Positions 9,224 through 13,652 of a DNA stretch of 13,652 nt are shown here, piece by piece (the first letter of the stretch is position 1; the number at the start of each line of letters is the position of its first letter). The DNA lies in contig DFBR01000230.1 in the NCBI GenBank assembly GCA_002367375.1, positions 15,481 to 29,132 of the forward strand, in the 5' to 3' direction. The notes below the pieces were generated by a model that saw only the letters and a list, made by a program, of their open reading frames with translations, searched no databases and was not told the origin of the DNA. The translations under genes and the position numbers were made by a program. The stretch is from Erythrobacter sp. UBA3075 (GTDB lineage Bacteria > Pseudomonadota > Alphaproteobacteria > Sphingomonadales > Sphingomonadaceae).

Positions 9224-9268
9224 AATGCGGGTGTGGCCCGTTCATTCCTGCGCTCTAGCGGCTACACC
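9224..9268. promoter_or_regulatory. Divergent intergenic region between queG and the ABC operon
   Basis: Only 45 bases separate the two start codons (66 if queG starts at Met8), so the promoters must lie in this gap or inside the opposing genes. AT-rich patches TATTAT (9202-9207) and CATAAT (9221-9226) near the queG start could serve as -10 elements for the ABC operon. I cannot pair either with a good -35, so no promoter is assigned. Confidence 0.25.
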
Positions 9269-10249
9269 ATGCATATGGCGACACATGATTTTTCTCCCGC
9301 TCACGATGGAACGCGCCCGCTCGCAATAGAAGCGCGCGGGCTGGTCAAGCGGTTCGATAGCACGCTGGCGGTGGACGGAGTGGATATCTCCATCCCCGAA
9401 GGCGCGATTTACGGCATCCTTGGCCCCAATGGCGCGGGCAAGACCACGACGCTGCGCATGCTCTTGGGCATTATCGATCCGGACGATGGCTATCGCCGGG
9501 TGCTCGGCGCGGACGATCCGCAGGATGTCGCCCGCCGCATTGGCTATCTTCCCGAAGAGCGCGGCCTCTATCCGTCGATGAAATGTTACGAAGCGATTGC
9601 CTTTATGGGCGCGCTGCGCGGATTGCCGCTGCCAGAGGGACGCAAGCGCGGCAAGGAACTGCTCGAAAACCACGGCCTCGGCCATGCCATCGACAAGCAG
9701 ATCCGCCAGCTTTCCAAGGGCATGGCGCAGACCGTGCAATTGCTCGGCACGCTGGTGCATAAGCCGAAATTGGTGGTGTTTGACGAACCGTTCAGCGGCC
9801 TCGACGCGATCAATCAGGGCAAGCTGGAAGTGCTGATCCGCGATCTGGCAGACAGGGGCACCACGGTCATCTTCTCCACCCACGTTATCGCTCATGCCGA
9901 GCGGCTGTGTGAAGGCATTGCCATTATTGCGGGCGGCAAGGTGCCGTTCGCGGGCCGGGTGGACGAAGCACGCGACCGCATCCCGGCGCAGGTGCGGCTC
10001 GAAACGCGCAATTCGGACGGGCCATGGGCCGCTGCGCTGCCTGCCGATGCCCGCCGCGTAGGCGATTTCTGGAATTTCGCTCTGCCCGAAAGCGGGGTCG
10101 AGCCATTGCTCAAGGCATTGATTGATGGCGATGCGGGCATCCAGTCGCTCTCCATCGAGCGCGCCGGATTGCACGATGCCTTCGTCGATATCGCCGGTGA
10201 AGCAGCGGCGCGCGACATGGTGACGCAGGAAACAGGAGAAGCGGCATGA
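9269..10249 (+). CDS. ABC transporter ATP-binding protein, NatA-like
   Basis: This 326-residue cytoplasmic ATPase of an ABC-2 type exporter powers the membrane partner encoded by the next gene. It contains Walker A GPNGAGKTT (about 52-60), LPEERGLYPSM in the Q-loop/helical region, signature LSKGMAQTVQLLG in place of the canonical LSGGQ, Walker B LVVFDEPFSGLD and the switch histidine in FSTHV. A C-terminal extension of about 90 residues follows the nucleotide-binding domain and resembles the DUF4162-type domain of NatA/COG4152 proteins. The LSKGM signature is normal in that subfamily. I chose ATG 9269; the in-frame ATG at 9275 is equally possible, and neither has a clear ribosome site. An open extension upstream to 9023 is rejected because it lies inside queG. 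The stop overlaps the next start as ATGA. The substrate is unknown; NatAB of Bacillus exports sodium, but that cannot be transferred by similarity alone. Confidence 0.9.
   Translation: MHMATHDFSPAHDGTRPLAIEARGLVKRFDSTLAVDGVDISIPEGAIYGILGPNGAGKTTTLRMLLGIIDPDDGYRRVLGADDPQDVARRIGYLPEERGLYPSMKCYEAIAFMGALRGLPLPEGRKRGKELLENHGLGHAIDKQIRQLSKGMAQTVQLLGTLVHKPKLVVFDEPFSGLDAINQGKLEVLIRDLADRGTTVIFSTHVIAHAERLCEGIAIIAGGKVPFAGRVDEARDRIPAQVRLETRNSDGPWAAALPADARRVGDFWNFALPESGVEPLLKALIDGDAGIQSLSIERAGLHDAFVDIAGEAAARDMVTQETGEAA
10234..10238 (+). promoter_or_regulatory. Ribosome binding site of the ABC permease gene
   Basis: AGGAG lies 7 bases before the permease ATG at 10246, inside the end of the ATPase gene. 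Together with the ATGA overlap it indicates translationally coupled expression of the two subunits. Confidence 0.7.
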
Positions 10250-11514
10250 GCAACAATGCAGTCCGTGATGGTGGCCGCCTGTCGATGTGGCGCGCGGCAT
10301 GGGTGATCGCCCGGCGTGATTTCAGCGCAATCCTGTTCAGCCGGAGCTTTATCTTCTTCCTGCTCGGCCCGCTGTTCCCGGTGGTGGTGATGGGCCTTGC
10401 TGGCGGGGTCGGTGCGCAAGTGCAAAACGAAGCCTCGGTCGCCGATGTGGGCATTGCGATGCAGGGTGAAGAGATCGATGCGATGCTTGCTGCACGGGCG
10501 GAATTGTCACAGCAAATGCCCGGCAGCATCCCGCCAATGGTCGAGCTGGCAAGGCTCAACCCGGGCGAGGAATATGATGCGCGCGCGGTTCTGGAAAATG
10601 CCGAAGGCAGCTTGGCTGCTATCGTCACCGGAAGTCTCGATGCGCCTGTTCTCACCGCAACGCAGGGGCGGGTGCAGCGCTGGCAAGGCACGGTGGGATT
10701 GATCGCTGGCCATGCTCGCAGCACCACTTCGCTCAGCTATCCAAGCGTCGGCACAGCAGTCGTTGGCACCAGCGGTGCGGCGGAAAATTCGGGCCGCCTG
10801 CGCACCGCGCAGGGCGGGCAGGTATTGTTGTTCCTGCTCATCATGCTGCTCGCCAGCATGGTGCTGTCCAATCTGGTTGAGGAGAAGGGCAACAAAATCA
10901 TCGAAATCCTCGCCGCCGCAATCCCGATGGATGCGGTCTTCATGGGCAAGCTGTTCGCCATGCTCGGCGTTTCGGTTGTCGGCATCGCCGTGTGGGGCAG
11001 CACAGGCGCGGCGATCCTTTATGCTGGCGGACAATCCTTGTCCGATTTCGCCAATCCGGGCGTCGGCTGGCCGCTGTTCTTCCTGCTGTTCGCGCTCTAT
11101 TTCGGCATGGGCTATCTGCTGCTCGGCTCGATCTTCCTCGCCGTCGGATCGCTCGCCGCCACGGTGCGCGAAGTGCAGACATTGTCCATGCCTGCCACCA
11201 TGTTCCAGATCCTGGTGTTCTTTTTTGCCAGCCTCGCTGTAACCGATCGGGGGGGTGTGATCGAATATACAGCCATGGCATTCCCGCTGAGTTCGCCCTT
11301 TGCCATGGTGGCGCGGGCGGCGGCAGAGGAAGAGCTGTGGCCGCACCTGCTGGCTTTGGGCTGGCAGGCGCTGTGGGTCGCGATCTTCATTCGCGCGGGG
11401 GCAAGCATGTTCCGCAAGCGGGTGATGAAATCGGGTCCGCGCGGGGCGAAGCGCAGCTCTCCTCTCAAGGCTCTAGCAGGGATGTTCAGGAACAGTTCGA
11501 ACCCTGCTGCATAG
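10246..11514 (+). CDS. ABC-2 type transporter permease, NatB-like
   Basis: This 422-residue inner-membrane protein is the transmembrane partner of the preceding ATPase. Its topology is typical of ABC-2/NatB permeases: one N-terminal membrane segment (about 34-56), a large extracytoplasmic domain (about 57-190), then about five further segments near 192-211, 232-260, 274-303, 313-331 and 367-384. After the second segment comes the conserved cytoplasmic coupling motif EEKGNKIIEILAAAIP (212-227), which corresponds to the EKxxxxxEIL motif of this family. The C-terminal tail is basic and cytoplasmic. It overlaps the ATPase gene by 4 bases and is followed 10 bases later by msrB, so the three genes are very likely one transcript. 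The last codons overlap an inverted repeat and a GTTC-N7-GTTC motif lying before msrB. The transported substrate cannot be inferred. Confidence 0.9.
   Translation: MSNNAVRDGGRLSMWRAAWVIARRDFSAILFSRSFIFFLLGPLFPVVVMGLAGGVGAQVQNEASVADVGIAMQGEEIDAMLAARAELSQQMPGSIPPMVELARLNPGEEYDARAVLENAEGSLAAIVTGSLDAPVLTATQGRVQRWQGTVGLIAGHARSTTSLSYPSVGTAVVGTSGAAENSGRLRTAQGGQVLLFLLIMLLASMVLSNLVEEKGNKIIEILAAAIPMDAVFMGKLFAMLGVSVVGIAVWGSTGAAILYAGGQSLSDFANPGVGWPLFFLLFALYFGMGYLLLGSIFLAVGSLAATVREVQTLSMPATMFQILVFFFASLAVTDRGGVIEYTAMAFPLSSPFAMVARAAAEEELWPHLLALGWQALWVAIFIRAGASMFRKRVMKSGPRGAKRSSPLKALAGMFRNSSNPAA
11475..11508 (+). repeat. Inverted repeat with nested palindromes before msrB
   Basis: AGCAGGG (11475-11481) and CCCTGCT (11502-11508) form a perfect 7-bp stem around a 20-base loop. 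Inside the loop TGTTC-AG-GAACA (11483-11494) forms a second inverted repeat, and GTTCGAAC (11495-11502) is a perfect 8-base palindrome. The structure covers the last codons of the permease and ends 16 bases before the msrB ATG. No T-run follows, so it is not a standard terminator. An mRNA structure limiting msrB translation or an operator is possible. Confidence 0.4.
11484..11498 (+). promoter_or_regulatory. LexA-box-like motif (GTTC-N7-GTTC) upstream of msrB
   Basis: GTTC (11484-11487), seven bases, GTTC (11495-11498) exactly matches the direct-repeat SOS box described for alphaproteobacterial LexA. It lies 26 bases before the msrB ATG. The 8 fixed bases would occur by chance roughly 0.4 times in a window this size counting both strands, so a coincidence is realistic. 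Confidence 0.25.
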
Positions 11515-11524
11515 AGTATTTGCT

Positions 11525-12025
11525 ATGAAAAATTCGCCGATCAACCGCCGCTGTGCTCTTGTGTGGTTGGGCGTTGGCGCATCCTTGCCCGTCCTGTCCT
11601 CCTGCGGCGGCAGCGAGGCACGCGCGCAGCAAAGCTACCGCGTCTCCCATTCCGAAGCCGAATGGCGCCGCCGGTTGAGCGCGCAGGAATTTCGCGTGCT
11701 GCGTGAAGCGGCCACGGAACGGCCCTTCTCCTCGCCGCTGGACGATGAAAGCCGCCGCGGCACTTTCGTATGCGCGGGCTGCAACAATCGCCTTTATTCC
11801 AGCGCGCATAAATTCGACAGCGGCACCGGCTGGCCCAGTTTCTGGCAGGCGATTGACGAAGGCGCGGTGGCCTATTCGACCGATTACAATCTCGGCTATC
11901 CGCGCCGCGAAGTGCATTGCGCTGATTGCGGCGGGCATTTGGGGCATGTCTTTAACGACGGCCCGCGCCCGACCGGTAAGCGCCACTGCATCAACGGCGT
12001 GGCGATGAATTTTCGCGCCGCCTGA
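11525..12025 (+). CDS. msrB: Peptide-methionine (R)-S-oxide reductase, predicted lipoprotein
   Basis: This 166-residue enzyme reduces the R-epimer of methionine sulfoxide in oxidised proteins. The first 27 residues form a lipoprotein-type signal: NRR charged region, hydrophobic stretch ALVWLGVGASLPVL and lipobox LSSC with Cys27 as the lipidation site. The following Gly-Gly has no Asp at +2, so outer-membrane sorting is likely and the enzyme would act in the periplasm. The MsrB domain runs from about residue 43. Zinc ligands are Cys84 and Cys87 (VCAGC) and Cys133 and Cys136 (CADC). FDSGTGWPSFW (98-108) and GGHLGHVFNDGP are family signatures, and RHCINGVAMNF gives catalytic Cys156. Where E. coli MsrB has Cys (SGCGWPSF) this protein has Thr102. 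It is the third gene of the ABC operon, 10 bases after the permease, with no obvious ribosome site. Identity is certain; export is well supported. Confidence 0.95.
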   Translation: MKNSPINRRCALVWLGVGASLPVLSSCGGSEARAQQSYRVSHSEAEWRRRLSAQEFRVLREAATERPFSSPLDDESRRGTFVCAGCNNRLYSSAHKFDSGTGWPSFWQAIDEGAVAYSTDYNLGYPRREVHCADCGGHLGHVFNDGPRPTGKRHCINGVAMNFRAA

Positions 12026-12031
12026 TAGAGC

Positions 12032-13652
12032 TCAACGCGGCCGGTAGAGGCGCAGCGCGCCGCTTTCAAAGCCATCCACCGGCACCAGCCAATCGGGCGG
12101 AGCATCGCTCGCGAGCGCATTGGCAAAATTGTCTGGTAAAGCGGTGCGGTAGAGCGCGAAATCGCTCGCTGAGAGGCACGCCAGAACGTAATCCGGTTGA
12201 TAGCTCGCGATGATCGCCCGCGCCTCTTCCACCGTGCCCGTATAGGCTGCAATCACGTCGGCCATCGGGCGCTGGTTGCGGTGATAGCTGGCAGCGGTGA
12301 CGCTGTGGCGGGTCAGGCCGAGCAATTCGGGCGCATCATCCATCGCCGTGAACACCAGGCCCGGCGCAAGTCTTTCAAGCCGTGCCAGTTCGCACGGCTC
12401 GGTTGCAATCGGTGCTGCGGTGCCGCGTGCCATCGTGGCGGTGGGAAACATGGGATCTAGCGGCTTTGCCAGCGCCGTCACGAACATCGGTGTCGCCAGC
12501 AGGAAGCAGCCAAGCGTCGCTGCCATGCGCGGGAGCATGGAGCCAATAGCACGCGCCTGCGGCAGCAAGAGCGCCAGCAATACGGCGGCAAAAGGCACGC
12601 TGAGCAATTGCGCCAGCACCGCCGCCCGCATCAACAACAATGAATAGGTCCACGCCGCCAGCGCCAGTATCAGCAGCATCAGCCACCGCACGCCGGCACC
12701 TTCGGCAAAGGCCCCGCCCCGCAGCGCCAGCCAATAGCCTGCGCCAATCGGCACCAGCGTCCAGATGAGCATGACAGCGGTTGACAGAGGCTGGTGCCAG
12801 AACGGCAAGCCTTCCGCGATATAGCCGTGCCACCACGTCGCCAGCACCGGATCGAGCGCGGCCATCGGATTGGTGGCGCATGGGCCGAGCAGGACGAGAG
12901 CGACCGGCAAGCTCGCCAGTGGAATCAGCACCAGCGATCCGAGGCGGCCTGCCGCCGTATGCTGAAACGGCAGAAAGGGACCGATGCCCGCCATCAGCGT
13001 GGCCATCGCAAAGGCAGCAATATGTCCGGGTCGCAGAACATCGCACCAAATCCCCAGCAATTCAGCATTGGGCCGCGTGGCGAACGACAGGCCAAGCCCG
13101 CAAAGCGTCAGCGACAGCAGGAACCACGGCAGCAAATGCCGCTCCTCCCCGAGATAACGCAGACCATACAGCGCCGCGATCACTGCCACGAAGGGCAGGG
13201 CTTCCAGTGAAATGACAACCCACGCAGCAGCGCATAACCCCGCACCAATTGCACCCCAGCGCCGCTCGCTCAGCATCAACGCGGCTGTGGCCAACCCCAG
13301 CACGGCTTGCGGCGTGTGGTGGTCAATTGCCATGGGTGCAAAAATGCCCGGCAGCAACGGGAAGAGCGGGAACAGCACCAGACCAATGCCCAGTGCTCCG
13401 TGCGAAAAATTCAACCGCAGCATGATGGCGCGTAATGCAAACAATGCAGGCAGCAGCCACGCCAGCGGCACAATGGCCATGCCCCAATGCTCGCCGAAAA
13501 GGCGGATCGCCAAAGCCAGTGGCAAATCGACCAGCCGCGACCAATGCAGGGAAAAGCCGTCAGGCGGGTTCATCCGGTATTGGGTAACATTCCACCAGCT
13601 TTGCCCATCGAGCATGGCGCGCACTTGCAACAGGCGCGTCCAGTCATCGGGG
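12032..13652 (-). CDS. Large polytopic membrane protein, GT-C glycosyltransferase-like, partial (N-terminus beyond right edge)
   Basis: About 540 C-terminal residues are present; the frame is open to the right edge. The first visible residues, PDDWTRLLQVRAMLDGQSWW, continue into NPPDGFSLHWSRLVDLP. A double acidic motif followed by 'QVR-ML-GQ-W' and 'HWSRL-D' after a first membrane helix resembles the first extracytoplasmic loop of GT-C enzymes (polyprenyl-phosphate sugar transferases such as ArnT, PMT and oligosaccharyltransferase types). About ten hydrophobic helices follow, with IDHHTPQ in another loop. The last ~145 residues form a soluble, probably periplasmic domain with TRHSVTAASYHRNQRP and two cysteines (in EPCELARL and LACLSA) that could pair. 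I know similar uncharacterised proteins in alphaproteobacteria but no assigned substrate. It ends 6 bases from msrB, tail to tail. A leftward-reading internal TTG at 13630 is not a real start. The membrane topology is sure; the GT-C call is inference. Confidence 0.75.
   Translation of the reverse strand, partial: PDDWTRLLQVRAMLDGQSWWNVTQYRMNPPDGFSLHWSRLVDLPLALAIRLFGEHWGMAIVPLAWLLPALFALRAIMLRLNFSHGALGIGLVLFPLFPLLPGIFAPMAIDHHTPQAVLGLATAALMLSERRWGAIGAGLCAAAWVVISLEALPFVAVIAALYGLRYLGEERHLLPWFLLSLTLCGLGLSFATRPNAELLGIWCDVLRPGHIAAFAMATLMAGIGPFLPFQHTAAGRLGSLVLIPLASLPVALVLLGPCATNPMAALDPVLATWWHGYIAEGLPFWHQPLSTAVMLIWTLVPIGAGYWLALRGGAFAEGAGVRWLMLLILALAAWTYSLLLMRAAVLAQLLSVPFAAVLLALLLPQARAIGSMLPRMAATLGCFLLATPMFVTALAKPLDPMFPTATMARGTAAPIATEPCELARLERLAPGLVFTAMDDAPELLGLTRHSVTAASYHRNQRPMADVIAAYTGTVEEARAIIASYQPDYVLACLSASDFALYRTALPDNFANALASDAPPDWLVPVDGFESGALRLYRPR

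Noticed and set aside
9023..9268. N-terminal extension of the ABC ATPase by about 82 residues
   Set aside because: It lies entirely over the start and first ~70 residues of queG on the other strand, and ATPases of this family begin just before the 'ALEARGLVKRF'-type segment.
9242..10300. A 352-codon minus-strand open frame opposite the ABC ATPase
   Set aside because: Same cause as the gdh antisense frame: codon-register mirror of a G+C-rich gene with clear Walker motifs on the plus strand.
1..13652. Defence island, mobile element, CRISPR or tRNA genes
   Set aside because: No spaced direct repeats, terminal repeats, transposase, integrase, nuclease or tRNA-like cloverleaf was seen, and every long frame is explained by housekeeping or envelope genes.

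Overview
This is an ordinary, gene-dense chromosomal segment from what looks like an alphaproteobacterium, most likely Sphingomonadales (Erythrobacteraceae-like). The taxonomic call rests on the high G+C (roughly 60% by eye) with strong avoidance of TTA, CTA and TCA codons, the very large NAD-dependent glutamate dehydrogenase, the style of the threonyl-tRNA synthetase and of the 'GHGGAQAA' ferredoxin-reductase-type flavoprotein. It is an inference, since no database search was possible. I see no CRISPR array, insertion sequence, integrase, phage gene, tRNA or rRNA, and no sign of recent transfer. Nine protein genes fill almost all of the window; no gene-free stretch exceeds about 120 bases.

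Layout. Left part: thrS (threonyl-tRNA synthetase, minus strand, C-terminal third beyond the left edge) is divergent from an ABHD10-like alpha/beta hydrolase (plus). A 121-base gap then leads to a 1576-residue NAD-dependent glutamate dehydrogenase (plus), followed after a small terminator-like hairpin by a ferredoxin-reductase-type FAD/NADH oxidoreductase (plus). Middle: queG (epoxyqueuosine reductase, minus) meets the oxidoreductase tail to tail with a 17-base overlap. Right part: divergent from queG, a plus-strand block encodes a NatA-type ABC ATPase and its NatB-type permease (ATGA overlap), then a lipoprotein-type methionine sulfoxide reductase B 10 bases downstream. A large polytopic membrane protein with GT-C glycosyltransferase-like features (minus) meets msrB tail to tail and runs off the right edge.

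How the genes relate. Most are separate housekeeping functions: tRNA charging, tRNA queuosine modification, glutamate catabolism to 2-oxoglutarate, redox and repair. The only clear operon is ABC ATPase - permease - msrB, which suggests an envelope or export function accompanied by repair of oxidised envelope proteins. Neither gdh nor the flavoprotein has an obvious partner next to it; in particular there is no ferredoxin or cytochrome P450 gene beside the flavoprotein.

I did not find a convincing new multi-gene system. The observations most worth checking are non-coding: a set of nested, mutually exclusive inverted repeats in the thrS leader, a stem-loop containing a GTTC-N7-GTTC motif (the alphaproteobacterial LexA box pattern) just before msrB, and a cluster of GGAA/TTCC half-sites before gdh. 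The partial membrane protein at the right edge is the least characterised gene.
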